57,317 bases of DNA from NCBI RefSeq assembly GCF_947072475.1, contig NZ_CAMTIA010000018.1:1-57317 (forward strand), in the 5' to 3' direction. The notes below the pieces were generated by a model. The model worked only from the letters and a program-made list of their open reading frames with translations. It was not told the DNA's origin and did not search any database. Positions 31,750 through 40,387 of the stretch are shown piece by piece. A program made the position numbers and the translations under genes. Source of the DNA: an uncultured Deefgea sp. Its GTDB lineage: Bacteria; Pseudomonadota; Gammaproteobacteria; Burkholderiales; Chitinibacteraceae. Numbering within the stretch: the first letter of the stretch is position 1; the number at the start of each line of letters is the position of its first letter.

Positions 31750-32274
31750 ATGCGTGAAACAATCACTTTGGCTGGCGGGTGCTTTTGGTGTTTAGAAGCC
31801 GTGTTCCAGCAAGTGCGCGGTGTTGAATCTGTCGTTTCGGGTTATATGGGGGGGTATGTCGATCAGCCTGAATATGGGCAGGTCTGTGAGGGCCATACTG
31901 GTCATGCCGAGGTGGTGCAGATTGTGTTCGATTCGAGTGTGATTACCGCCGCCCAATTGCTCGACATCTTTTTTGCCATCCATGACCCGCACACGCTTAA
32001 TCGGCAAGGTAATGATGTCGGCACCCAGTACCGATCGGCTATTTTTGCGAGCAGCCCAGAGCAACTGATTACAGCAGAAAACAAAATTGCGGCGCTTGCA
32101 CAGCAAAGTGCTGACGCTATTGTGACGCAGGTCCTGATGGCTGCTGAATTTTGGCCTGCCGAGGTAGATCACCATAATTATTATCGCTTGCACTCGAACC
32201 AGCCGTATTGTCGGGCAATTATCGAGCCCAAGCTAAAGAAATTTATGCGCGATTTTGTAGAGAAAGTGCGCTAA
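31750..32274 (+). CDS. msrA: Peptide-methionine (S)-S-oxide reductase MsrA
   Basis: A 174-residue enzyme with the catalytic 'GGCFWCLEAVF' motif at residues 9-19, plus 'GYMGG' and 'FDSSVITAAQLLDIFFAIHDP' family blocks. It reduces methionine-S-sulfoxide in damaged proteins. It starts at ATG 31750 behind AAGGAG, close after queF. Confidence 0.95.
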   Translation: MRETITLAGGCFWCLEAVFQQVRGVESVVSGYMGGYVDQPEYGQVCEGHTGHAEVVQIVFDSSVITAAQLLDIFFAIHDPHTLNRQGNDVGTQYRSAIFASSPEQLITAENKIAALAQQSADAIVTQVLMAAEFWPAEVDHHNYYRLHSNQPYCRAIIEPKLKKFMRDFVEKVR

Positions 32275-32361
32275 GCCTTGCTTTTACTGCTTCTTGCGTG
32301 GCGCAGGCGCGGCGTAAGAGGTTATAATTGCCGTCTTCCCTAACTGCCTAAGAGCCGCGCA

Positions 32362-33564
32362 ATGTCGCCGCGACTAAACTTACTTCAGCCCTACCCTTTC
32401 CAAAAATTACGCCAACGCTTTGCTGCTTTGACGCCAAATCAGGATTTAAAGCCGATTAATTTGTCGATTGGTGAGCCTAAACATGCCGCGCCAGAATTGA
32501 TTAAAACGGCGCTGATTGACAATCTGTCGGGTCTGTCGAGCTACCCAGCGACCTTGGGCTCAGACGATTTGCGCAGCAGTATCAGTGAGTGGCTTGCGCG
32601 TCGATATGATATCGCTGCGCCCAATCCGCTGACAGAGATTTTACCGGTCAATGGCAGTCGTGAGGCATTGTTTGCTTTTGTTCAGGCCGTTATTGATCCT
32701 ACGCGTGAGCGCCCGGTGGTGTTGTCGCCTAATCCGTTTTATCAAATTTACGAAGGCGCCGCATTATTGGCTGGCGCTGAACCTTGGTTTGTCAATTGCA
32801 CGGCGTCGCAGCGATTTCAGCCTGATTGGGGTAGTGTTCCTGAGGCGGTTTGGGCTCGAACGCAGGTGGCATTTACGTGCTCTCCAGGTAATCCTACCGG
32901 TGCGGTGGCATCGCTGAATGATTGGCGGGATTTGTTTGCTTTGTCCGATCAATATGGTTTTGTGATTGCCTCTGACGAATGCTATTCAGAGATTTATTTT
33001 GGCGATAACAAGCCGCTAGGCGGACTTGAAGCCGCGCGTCTACTGGGCCGAGATTACACGCGGCTCGTCGTTTTTTCTTCATTATCCAAACGCTCAAATG
33101 TGCCCGGCATGCGCTCAGGTTTTGTTGCGGGCGACGCGCAGATTCTGGCAAAATTCTTGCTGTATCGAACGTATCACGGCTGCGCCATGAGTCCTATGGT
33201 CATGGCCGCCAGTGCCGCCGCGTGGCGCGATGAAACGCATGTGATCGAAAATCGTCAACTGTATGCCGAAAAATTTGCCGCTGTAACGGGTGTTTTGCAA
33301 ACCGTACTCGACCTTACCTTGCCGGATGCGGCCTTCTACTTATGGGCTAAGGTGCCAATGGATGATGAGGCTTTTGCTGCCGGTTTATATGAGCAGCAGC
33401 ATGTAACTGTTTTGCCGGGCTCTTATTTGGCGCGTGAAGCGCATGGCGTGAATCCGGGGCTCGGTTACATTCGAATTGCACTGGTCGCCCCGCTAGCTGA
33501 GTGCATAACTGCGGCGAATCGTATTGTGAATTACTGTAAGACATTAAAGCAATCTACGCCCTGA
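32362..33564 (+). CDS. dapC: Succinyldiaminopimelate transaminase DapC
   Basis: A 400-residue class I PLP aminotransferase. 'INLSIGEPKHAAP' at the start, 'VNGSREALF', and the Schiff-base lysine in 'SSLSKRSNVPGMRSGF' mark the DapC group. It makes N-succinyl-LL-diaminopimelate in lysine and peptidoglycan synthesis, using the product chain fed by dapD. dapD lies 78 bases downstream on the same strand. Confidence 0.93.
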   Translation: MSPRLNLLQPYPFQKLRQRFAALTPNQDLKPINLSIGEPKHAAPELIKTALIDNLSGLSSYPATLGSDDLRSSISEWLARRYDIAAPNPLTEILPVNGSREALFAFVQAVIDPTRERPVVLSPNPFYQIYEGAALLAGAEPWFVNCTASQRFQPDWGSVPEAVWARTQVAFTCSPGNPTGAVASLNDWRDLFALSDQYGFVIASDECYSEIYFGDNKPLGGLEAARLLGRDYTRLVVFSSLSKRSNVPGMRSGFVAGDAQILAKFLLYRTYHGCAMSPMVMAASAAAWRDETHVIENRQLYAEKFAAVTGVLQTVLDLTLPDAAFYLWAKVPMDDEAFAAGLYEQQHVTVLPGSYLAREAHGVNPGLGYIRIALVAPLAECITAANRIVNYCKTLKQSTP

Positions 33565-33642
33565 TGCCTTTCGCTTGCTGGCATTTGTTGCGTAAATTTA
33601 AGATATATTTCTATTGATCTGCCAACCCGAGGAATACTCAAG

Positions 33643-34464
33643 ATGAATCATTTGCAAGCCATTATTGAAACTGCATTCGAAAACCGTGCGGATATTACGC
33701 CGAGCAATGTCTCTACTGATCTACGTGTTGCAGTCAATGAAGTGATCGCCGCTTTAGATCAAGGCCAGCTTCGTGTGGCAGAAAAAATTGATGGCCAATG
33801 GTTGACCCATCAGTGGCTTAAAAAAGCAGTTTTGCTTTCATTTCGCATCAACGACAACGTGGTTTTAGACGGTGGTTGCACGCAGTTTTTTGATAAGGTG
33901 CCGAGTAAATTTGCCGAGTACACCGAAGAAGATTTTCGTGCTGGCGGTTTTCGTGTGGTGCCAAATGCCATTGCCCGCAAAGGCGCTTACATTGGCAAAA
34001 ACGTTGTATTGATGCCGTCTTACGTCAATATTGGTGCTTTTGTTGACGAAGGTACCATGGTGGATACTTGGGCAACGGTGGGTTCGTGCGCGCAGATTGG
34101 TAAAAACGTTCATCTTTCTGGTGGCGTAGGTATTGGTGGTGTGCTTGAGCCATTGCAAGCTGGCCCGACTATTATCGAAGATAATTGCTTTATCGGTGCG
34201 CGCTCAGAGGTAGTTGAAGGCGTAATCGTTGAAGAAGGTTCGGTCATTTCAATGGGCGTTTACATTGGGCAATCAACGCGCATTTATGATCGTGAAACTG
34301 GCGAAGTCACTTATGGCCGCATCCCTGCGGGTTCGGTGGTGGTTTCGGGCAATTTACCGTCTGCCGATGGTAAGTACAGCTTGTATTGCGCGGTAATTGT
34401 GAAGAAAGTCGACGCCAAAACACGCTCAAAAGTAGGAATTAACGAGCTGTTGCGCGGCATCTAA
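33643..34464 (+). CDS. dapD: Tetrahydrodipicolinate N-succinyltransferase DapD
   Basis: A 273-residue left-handed beta-helix acyltransferase with hexapeptide repeats ('[21 protein letters not shown]', '[12 protein letters not shown]'). It succinylates tetrahydrodipicolinate, the step before DapC. Length matches the E. coli enzyme (274). ATG 33643 follows GAGGAA; a terminator follows 17 bases after the stop. Confidence 0.96.
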   Translation: MNHLQAIIETAFENRADITPSNVSTDLRVAVNEVIAALDQGQLRVAEKIDGQWLTHQWLKKAVLLSFRINDNVVLDGGCTQFFDKVPSKFAEYTEEDFRAGGFRVVPNAIARKGAYIGKNVVLMPSYVNIGAFVDEGTMVDTWATVGSCAQIGKNVHLSGGVGIGGVLEPLQAGPTIIEDNCFIGARSEVVEGVIVEEGSVISMGVYIGQSTRIYDRETGEVTYGRIPAGSVVVSGNLPSADGKYSLYCAVIVKKVDAKTRSKVGINELLRGI

Positions 34465-34481
34465 TTTGGTCTGTTGTGCAT

Positions 34482-34520
34482 AAAAATCCCCGATTCAGCA
34501 TTGCTGTTCGGGGATTTTTT
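34482..34520 (+). terminator. Intrinsic terminator after dapD
   Basis: AAAAATCCCCGA pairs with TCGGGGATTTTT over a loop that holds its own CAGCATTGCTG stem, followed by T. It ends the dapC-dapD transcript and, being symmetric, may also stop leftward rpoS transcription. Confidence 0.9.
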
Positions 34521-34587
34521 ATTGAACTGAACTGAATGTGGGGTATGGCTTGGATGGTTTGATTTGGTCTGACTTTGAAGTGATGAT

Positions 34588-35547
34588 TTAGAGAACCACG
34601 TCACGGGCTACGCCATAGCGGCGCAAAATACGGCGCAATTGATCGAGTGCTTCGATTTGAATTTGCCGAACACGCTCTCGCGTTAAGTTAAGATTGGCGG
34701 CCAAATCTTCTAAGGTACAGATTTCATAGCCATTGAGTCCATAGCGACGCTCGATCACCATCCGCTGCTTGTCATTGAGTTGCTTGAGCCACTCTTTGAC
34801 GTAACGCTCGACTTCGGCATTTTGCAAGATGGCTTCAGGCCCATCATGCTGCTCATCAGGGATCGATTCGCCGATCGAAAGCATGGGGTCGATATCCAGT
34901 GGCGCGTCTAATGAGGCAACACGTTCATTTAAACTCATGACACGGCGGACGTCTTCGACATTTTTGCCGACTAAATGCGCGATATCTTCAATGGCGGGTT
35001 CGTGACCTAAGCTGGCTTCAAGATGTCGCTGCGCACGTAGATAAACATTTAATTCTTTAATGACATGCACCGGCAGTCGAATGGTGCGGGATTGATTCAT
35101 GATCGAACGCTCGATACTCTGGCGAATCCACCATGTTGCGTAGGTAGAGAAACGAAATCCACGCTCTGGATCGAATTTTTCTAAAGCATGCATCAAGCCA
35201 ATATTGCCTTCCTCGATCAAGTCCAGCAAAGTCATGCCACGGTTGATGTAATGCTTGGCGATATTCACCACCAAGCGTAAGTTGTGTTCGATCATTTTCT
35301 GTCGCGCAGAAAAATCGCCCTGCACCACGCGGCGTGATAGCGCGCGTTCTTCGTCAGGGGTTAGTAATTTACTTTGCCCGATCTCGTTGAGATAGATTTG
35401 CGTTACATCACCCGTGCTTTCGGCGGTGTAACGGTCTGTTTCTTCTTTGGCTTCGGTATCGACTTCAGCATCATCGGAATCTGCCTCAATGAGTTCATCA
35501 TCTTCGTCAGCAAGATCTTCTTCTAAAATATCGATTTGATCGCTCAT
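34588..35547 (-). CDS. rpoS: RNA polymerase sigma factor RpoS
   Basis: A 319-residue sigma-70 family protein. After an acidic N-terminus come region 1.2 ('VTQIYLNEIGQSKLLTPDEE'), region 2 ('NLRLVVNIAKHYINRGMTLLDLIEEGNIGLMHALEKFDPERGFRFSTYATWWIRQ' in parts), region 3 and the region 4 HTH ('TLEDLAANLNLTRERVRQIQ'). It directs the general stress and stationary-phase response. It starts 7 bases after the nlpD stop, the classic nlpD-rpoS arrangement. Confidence 0.95.
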   Translation of the reverse strand: MSDQIDILEEDLADEDDELIEADSDDAEVDTEAKEETDRYTAESTGDVTQIYLNEIGQSKLLTPDEERALSRRVVQGDFSARQKMIEHNLRLVVNIAKHYINRGMTLLDLIEEGNIGLMHALEKFDPERGFRFSTYATWWIRQSIERSIMNQSRTIRLPVHVIKELNVYLRAQRHLEASLGHEPAIEDIAHLVGKNVEDVRRVMSLNERVASLDAPLDIDPMLSIGESIPDEQHDGPEAILQNAEVERYVKEWLKQLNDKQRMVIERRYGLNGYEICTLEDLAANLNLTRERVRQIQIEALDQLRRILRRYGVARDVVL

Positions 35548-35554
35548 ACAGCCT

Positions 35555-36532
35555 CTAATTCAACTTGATGTAGTTGCTCGGATCGACCGGCTTACCAAAC
35601 TTACGTAATTCGAAGTGCAGCTTGACCTGATCGCTATCGCTATTCCCCATTTCGGCGATTTTTTCGCCTTTTTTTACTAGATCATTTTCTTTGACGAGTA
35701 ATTTGCTGTTGTGCGCATAGGCAGACAGAAAACCATCACTATGCTGAATAATGAGCATTCTGCCATAGCCCTTTAATCCAGAGCCGGCGTAAACAACCTT
35801 ACCGCTGCCTGATGCAACTATAGATTGCCCCATTTGTCCTTTGATATCAATGCCTTTGCTTTCTGGGGTAAAGCTAGAGCTTACTTTGCCTGCCGTCGGC
35901 GGCGCCCAGATGCCGCTAATGGTGTTACTCTCGCTCGAATTTAAGTCCACTGTAGCGCCTGATTTCTCTACGTTTACTGCCTTAGAGGCCGACGCAGGTG
36001 CACTGGCTGGTTTACTGCTCGTTGATTTGCTGGGGCTTGAAATATTTTGTTGTTTTGCAACAACAGCTTGTCCTTCGGCGAGTGCGGCAATGCTACTTGC
36101 GGTTTGCTTAGAATAAGGCGCTTTAATCGCACGAGGGTATTGCTGGGTAGTGGCCGGTTGATTTGCTAAGGTGCTGGTCGTCGTGCCATCGGCGAGCAAC
36201 GGTCTAATTTCTACGCCCGATGTGGTGATGGTCGAATTGGCCGGGCCAAGACGCAAAACCTGACCAATTCTAAGGCCATTCACGTCTTCAATTTGATTCC
36301 AAGCGACTAGATCTTTATAACTAACGCCATTTGCAAGTGCGATGCGATAAAGACCATCACCCGCTTTGACTGTATAAGTGTTGATCGAGCTTGGGCTAGG
36401 TGTCACGGCAGAAGTTGGCACAGCAACTGGCGTATGACTGCGATCAACAATCGGCGCGGGTGGATTTGGCGTGCTAGAGCAGGCGCATAAGACGAGGGTT
36501 GAAAAAACAGCGCTAAATCGAATTGCACTCAC
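35555..36532 (-). CDS. nlpD: Murein hydrolase activator lipoprotein NlpD
   Basis: A 325-residue lipoprotein. The lipobox LCAC is at residues 15-18, a LysM domain ('YTVKAGDGLYRIALANG') at about 54-98, and a C-terminal LytM/M23 domain from about 210. The M23 zinc ligands are incomplete: the first site reads 'SKGIDI' instead of HxxxD, as in non-catalytic EnvC/NlpD activators of amidases. Translation starts at GTG 36532 behind AAGGAG. In E. coli the rpoS promoter lies inside nlpD, and the same may hold here. Confidence 0.93.
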   Translation of the reverse strand: MSAIRFSAVFSTLVLCACSSTPNPPAPIVDRSHTPVAVPTSAVTPSPSSINTYTVKAGDGLYRIALANGVSYKDLVAWNQIEDVNGLRIGQVLRLGPANSTITTSGVEIRPLLADGTTTSTLANQPATTQQYPRAIKAPYSKQTASSIAALAEGQAVVAKQQNISSPSKSTSSKPASAPASASKAVNVEKSGATVDLNSSESNTISGIWAPPTAGKVSSSFTPESKGIDIKGQMGQSIVASGSGKVVYAGSGLKGYGRMLIIQHSDGFLSAYAHNSKLLVKENDLVKKGEKIAEMGNSDSDQVKLHFELRKFGKPVDPSNYIKLN

Positions 36533-36571
36533 GCGCGTTCTCCTTTTGTTGGGGTAAATTTGGGCGATGGA

Positions 36572-37201
36572 TTACGAAATTCCGGATAGCAATGGGACGA
36601 ATTTAACTTTTTCCAGTCGAGTTTCTGTAAAACCTGCGTCGAGTCGCTCAATCATTCTTAATTCTTGATCTACATCGCCAACGGGGAACACTAAACGCCC
36701 CCCAATGTTGAGCTGATCCATGAGGTGCTCTGGCACAATGGGGGCTGCGGCAGTAATAATAATGGCGTCAAATGGCCCAAGTTCGGGCAGACCGTTACTG
36801 CCATCGGCGTGACGCAAACGCGCATTATGCACGCCTAACGTATTAAGTCGATCGCGGGTATTACGCACTAGGCCAGCAATTCGCTCAATGCTATGCACTG
36901 TTTTGAAGATTTTAGCCAAAATGGCCGTTTGATAACCGCAACCACTGCCGATTTCCAGTACTTTATTGTGCTCAGGCACGGCAAAAATGAGTTCTGACAT
37001 TCTGGCGACGATATAGGGCTGAGAAATCGTTTGGCCAAAGCCAATCGGCAAAGAGAAATCATCATAAGCTTTGTGTGCTAAGGCCTCATCGACAAAAGCG
37101 TGCCTCGGGATTTGTCCCATGATGGTGAGGATGCTTTCGTTGCAAATGCCTTGAGCACGAAGGCGCTCTATCATTCGTGTTCGGGTGCGGACGGAGGTCA
37201 T
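36572..37201 (-). CDS. pcm: Protein-L-isoaspartate O-methyltransferase
   Basis: A 209-residue SAM enzyme that repairs isoaspartyl residues. 'VDEALAHKAYDDFSLPIGFGQTISQPYIVA' and 'VLEIGSGCGYQTAIL' are hallmarks. The ATG at 37201 has AAGG seven bases upstream and gives the usual start MTSVRTRTRM. An alternative ATG at 37222 overlaps the surE stop (TAATG) and would add seven residues. Part of the surE-pcm-nlpD-rpoS cluster. Confidence 0.93.
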   Translation of the reverse strand: MTSVRTRTRMIERLRAQGICNESILTIMGQIPRHAFVDEALAHKAYDDFSLPIGFGQTISQPYIVARMSELIFAVPEHNKVLEIGSGCGYQTAILAKIFKTVHSIERIAGLVRNTRDRLNTLGVHNARLRHADGSNGLPELGPFDAIIITAAAPIVPEHLMDQLNIGGRLVFPVGDVDQELRMIERLDAGFTETRLEKVKFVPLLSGIS

Positions 37202-37221
37202 GCCACTACCTTGCTGCAGCA

Positions 37222-37965
37222 TTATGCATTTACCCACTGAGTCATAAAATCAATTTGTTGATGGGCGGTTAAGTCAATAGACAGCGGTGTAATCGATACA
37301 TAACCATTCGCAACAGCGTCAAAGTCAGTGCCGCTGCTGGCATCGGCGACTTTACCAATGGGGCCAACCCACCAAATCGGCTCACCGCGCGGGTTTTCAT
37401 CTCGGATGACCGGGGCCGATTTATGACGTCGACCTAATCGCGTGATTTTGGTGCCAGATAATGCCTCGTAAGCGACGTCTGGGACGTTCACATTGAGTAA
37501 TACCGCGCCACGAAATGGATTTCGAATAAAACGTTGCACTAAATCATTGGCCACTTGTGCCGCAGTTTCAAAATGCACTGGATTATGGGATGCCAATGAA
37601 ATTGCAATCGCAGGAATACCCAGCAAAAAACCTTCAGTGGCTGCGGCGACGGTGCCAGAATAAATCGTGTCGTCGCCCATATTCGGGCCGTGATTAATGC
37701 CAGCAACCACCATGTCCGGCAATTCAGGCATTAAGCCGGTTGCGGCCAAGTGTACGCAGTCGGTGGGCGTGCCATTAATATAAAAAAAGCCAGCAGCAGA
37801 CTGCTTGACCGACAGTGGTCGATCTAGTGTCAGTGAGTTGCTTGAACCACTTCGATCGCGCTCCGGCGCGCAGACAAAAGTGTCGCCCAGCCCACCTAAA
37901 GACATGGCTAAGGCTGCGAGCCCTGGAGAGAAATACCCATCATCATTACTGATTAAAAAACGCAT
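37222..37965 (-). CDS. surE: 5'/3'-nucleotidase SurE
   Basis: A 247-residue metal-dependent phosphatase starting '[15 protein letters not shown]', the SurE signature, with '[13 protein letters not shown]' and '[20 protein letters not shown]' metal and phosphate motifs. It removes phosphate from nucleotides under stress. ATG 37965 is the family start; the longer frame adds 15 residues. It heads the surE-pcm-nlpD-rpoS operon. Confidence 0.95.
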   Translation of the reverse strand: MRFLISNDDGYFSPGLAALAMSLGGLGDTFVCAPERDRSGSSNSLTLDRPLSVKQSAAGFFYINGTPTDCVHLAATGLMPELPDMVVAGINHGPNMGDDTIYSGTVAAATEGFLLGIPAIAISLASHNPVHFETAAQVANDLVQRFIRNPFRGAVLLNVNVPDVAYEALSGTKITRLGRRHKSAPVIRDENPRGEPIWWVGPIGKVADASSGTDFDAVANGYVSITPLSIDLTAHQQIDFMTQWVNA

Positions 37966-38022
37966 ATTTGACGCCCTTTGCCGGGGGATTAAGTACTTTT
38001 TAGTTTGCAAAAAACAACGATT

Positions 38023-38904
38023 TTATGATGAAGTTCGGCTTGATCTGGCGCCGATCCCTGCAAATACAATCATCAGCATGGCGACGATTGCGAGTGACGT
38101 AGGGGCGTCGCCCCAAACCATCCAACTGAGCAAGGTAGAAAATAGTACCGTTAAATACGACAAGCTAACCATCACCAAAGAGCGCCCTTTGCGATAAGCG
38201 CGTGTCATCGCTAATTGCGCGAGTGTGGCACAGCTACCCATACCCAAAACAATCAATCCATCGTGCACGCTGGGCCGAAGTAATGGTTCGGCTTGTAGTA
38301 GCATAAAAAAGCCAGCACCCAAGGTAGAAATCAATGAAAAGTAAAATACGGTTCGCCACTCTGGCTCGCCGATTTTCCCTAGCTCGCTGACGTTCATATA
38401 CGCCACGCTTGCCAGTAGGCCAGACAACAACCCCATTAATCCACCCAACCACTGCTCGGCAGCCATCGTAGGCTGTAATAAGCTGACAACGCCGACAAAT
38501 CCCAATGCAATACTGCCTAATAATTGCCAATGCGGCCATTGCTTTTGACGAATCATCGTGATTAATACAAAAAACAGCGGAGAAGTGTAATTGAGTGTTA
38601 CTGCCATGGGTAGTGTGAGCTGACTAATCGCATAAAAATACAGCATCAACGCAATAAATCCAGCCAGACTACGTGACAGATGCATTTTAAATGCCAGATA
38701 GCTCACTTTGAGTGTTTTGCCTTGCGGCAAAATCATTAAAGCAATAAAAATCAACCCTGCGGCGCAGCGATAAAAAACCAATTCCGCAGTACTAAAATGC
38801 GCTGAGCCCAGCTTAACGAATACACCCATGATGGCAAAAGAGAGGCTGGCCAGCAGCATCCAAAATGAGCCCGATTCACGACAGTAAGCAATTATTTGCT
38901 GCAT
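38023..38904 (-). CDS. EamA/DMT family transporter
   Basis: A 293-residue inner-membrane protein with about ten hydrophobic helices in two EamA repeats, typical of the drug/metabolite transporter superfamily. Conserved start 'GSFWMLLASLSFAIMGVFVKL' and mid 'LNYTSPLFFVL'. Substrate cannot be read from the sequence. It lies about 58 bases upstream of surE on the same strand and may be transcribed with it. Confidence 0.88.
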   Translation of the reverse strand: MQQIIAYCRESGSFWMLLASLSFAIMGVFVKLGSAHFSTAELVFYRCAAGLIFIALMILPQGKTLKVSYLAFKMHLSRSLAGFIALMLYFYAISQLTLPMAVTLNYTSPLFFVLITMIRQKQWPHWQLLGSIALGFVGVVSLLQPTMAAEQWLGGLMGLLSGLLASVAYMNVSELGKIGEPEWRTVFYFSLISTLGAGFFMLLQAEPLLRPSVHDGLIVLGMGSCATLAQLAMTRAYRKGRSLVMVSLSYLTVLFSTLLSWMVWGDAPTSLAIVAMLMIVFAGIGARSSRTSS

Positions 38905-39018
38905 AAATCCTTGGGTATGTCGATGTAAGCAATGATTTTAAAAGGCTGCCAAAGTATACAGCAGCTAAAATCAAAATACTGTTGAATAAAAACAAAGGCC
39001 GCCGAAGCAGCCTTGGGC

Positions 39019-40158
39019 TTATTTCGTATCGTGCGCTGGTATATATCCAGCGAGCTCACGCCGTAAAAATTGATGAAAATGTCGCATCCCATCTTCCATC
39101 GGGCTTTGATAAGGGCCGACTTCATTGCGCCCTTGTGCATACAGCGCCTGTCGCCCAGCTTCCATTCGATTGATAATTTCTACATCTTCGACCGCGGTCT
39201 CTGCGTAAGCCGCCTGCTCGGCTGCAATCAATTCAGGCTCAAAATACGCAACATCTTCTGGGTAATAAAACTCGACGACGTTTTTGTAACTACGCGGCCC
39301 AGTCGGAATAATGGTCGAAATCACCAAGGTATGCGGATACCATTCAACCGTAATATTGGGGTAATAAGTTAGCCAAATTGCACCATGTTTGGGTGTTTTG
39401 TCTTGTGAATACCGCTTAACCTGACGATGCCAATCTTGGTAAACCTTAGAGCCGGGCCTTGCCAAATCATGGTGCACGCCAACGGTTTGTACTGAGTACC
39501 AGTCGCCAAATTCCCACTTAAGTTGATTGCAGTCGACAAAACGCCCCAAGCCGGGATGAAACGGCACAACGTGATAGTCTTCGAGATACACCTCGATAAA
39601 GGTTTTCCAATTGCCTTGGTACTCGTCAATGGTCACGCTATGAAAAACATACTGTGAAAAATCCAGGTCTTCACGCACGCCTAGATTTTTTAAATCGCGT
39701 TCGATATCGCGCCCAGACTCAAATAACAGGCCATTCCATGATTGCAGCGCGGTCTCGGGTAAGTGCAAGCAGGGTTTTTCACTAAAGTGCGGCGCACCTA
39801 ATAATTGGCCGTGCTGATCATAAGTCCAGCGGTGCAAAGGGCAAACTGTATGTGCTGCATTGCCGCGACCTTCCAGCATGGTGGCTTGGCGATGGCGGCA
39901 AATATTGGAAAACAGTTTAACGCCCTCATCGGTACGTTTTAAATAACGCGCACCCTGACTTGACTCAAGAACATGGTAATCACCCGCCGCAGGCACCATC
40001 AGCGCATGGCCGATATAGCGTGGACCTGGATTGAAAAGTTGTTTGATTTCTTGCTGATAGAGTGCTTCATCAAAATAGGCCGCCACTGGTAGTGGTGTCG
40101 TTAAATCAAGCGCAGCATTGGATTCTTGTGGCGTGGTTACTGTAGCCAGATTGGACAT
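39019..40158 (-). CDS. Rieske non-heme iron oxygenase, alpha subunit
   Basis: A 379-residue protein. The Rieske [2Fe-2S] ligands are in 'CRHRQ' and 'CPLHRW' (about residues 87-110), and the mononuclear iron histidines in 'YLEDYHVVPFHPGL' near residue 200. ATG 40158 has AGGGGG nine bases upstream. Family members hydroxylate aromatic compounds or quaternary amines such as betaine and carnitine; the substrate cannot be told. No reductase gene is adjacent. Confidence 0.88.
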   Translation of the reverse strand: MSNLATVTTPQESNAALDLTTPLPVAAYFDEALYQQEIKQLFNPGPRYIGHALMVPAAGDYHVLESSQGARYLKRTDEGVKLFSNICRHRQATMLEGRGNAAHTVCPLHRWTYDQHGQLLGAPHFSEKPCLHLPETALQSWNGLLFESGRDIERDLKNLGVREDLDFSQYVFHSVTIDEYQGNWKTFIEVYLEDYHVVPFHPGLGRFVDCNQLKWEFGDWYSVQTVGVHHDLARPGSKVYQDWHRQVKRYSQDKTPKHGAIWLTYYPNITVEWYPHTLVISTIIPTGPRSYKNVVEFYYPEDVAYFEPELIAAEQAAYAETAVEDVEIINRMEAGRQALYAQGRNEVGPYQSPMEDGMRHFHQFLRRELAGYIPAHDTK

Positions 40159-40348
40159 GTCCAATACCCCCTGGGCTAGAAGGTCTTGCCACTTTGTTCG
40201 TCAAGATTACCGACGCCCGATGGGTGGGCAAGCCATCAAATGAAAAAAATCAAACCCATGAGTTTGATGCGAAAAAAGGCGCTAATTTTGCCCGACATTC
40301 AAACGCCAAGCAAGAAATAAACAGTGCGCAATGAAGCGCTTAGCAAAA

Positions 40349-40373
40349 AAAAGACCCGCAATGCGGGTCTTTT
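40349..40373. terminator. Intrinsic terminator after acnB
   Basis: AAAAGACCCGC and GCGGGTCTTTT flank an AAT loop, 14 bases past the stop of the leftward acnB gene. Confidence 0.92.
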
Positions 40374-40387
40374 GGCGTGTGGGCTAA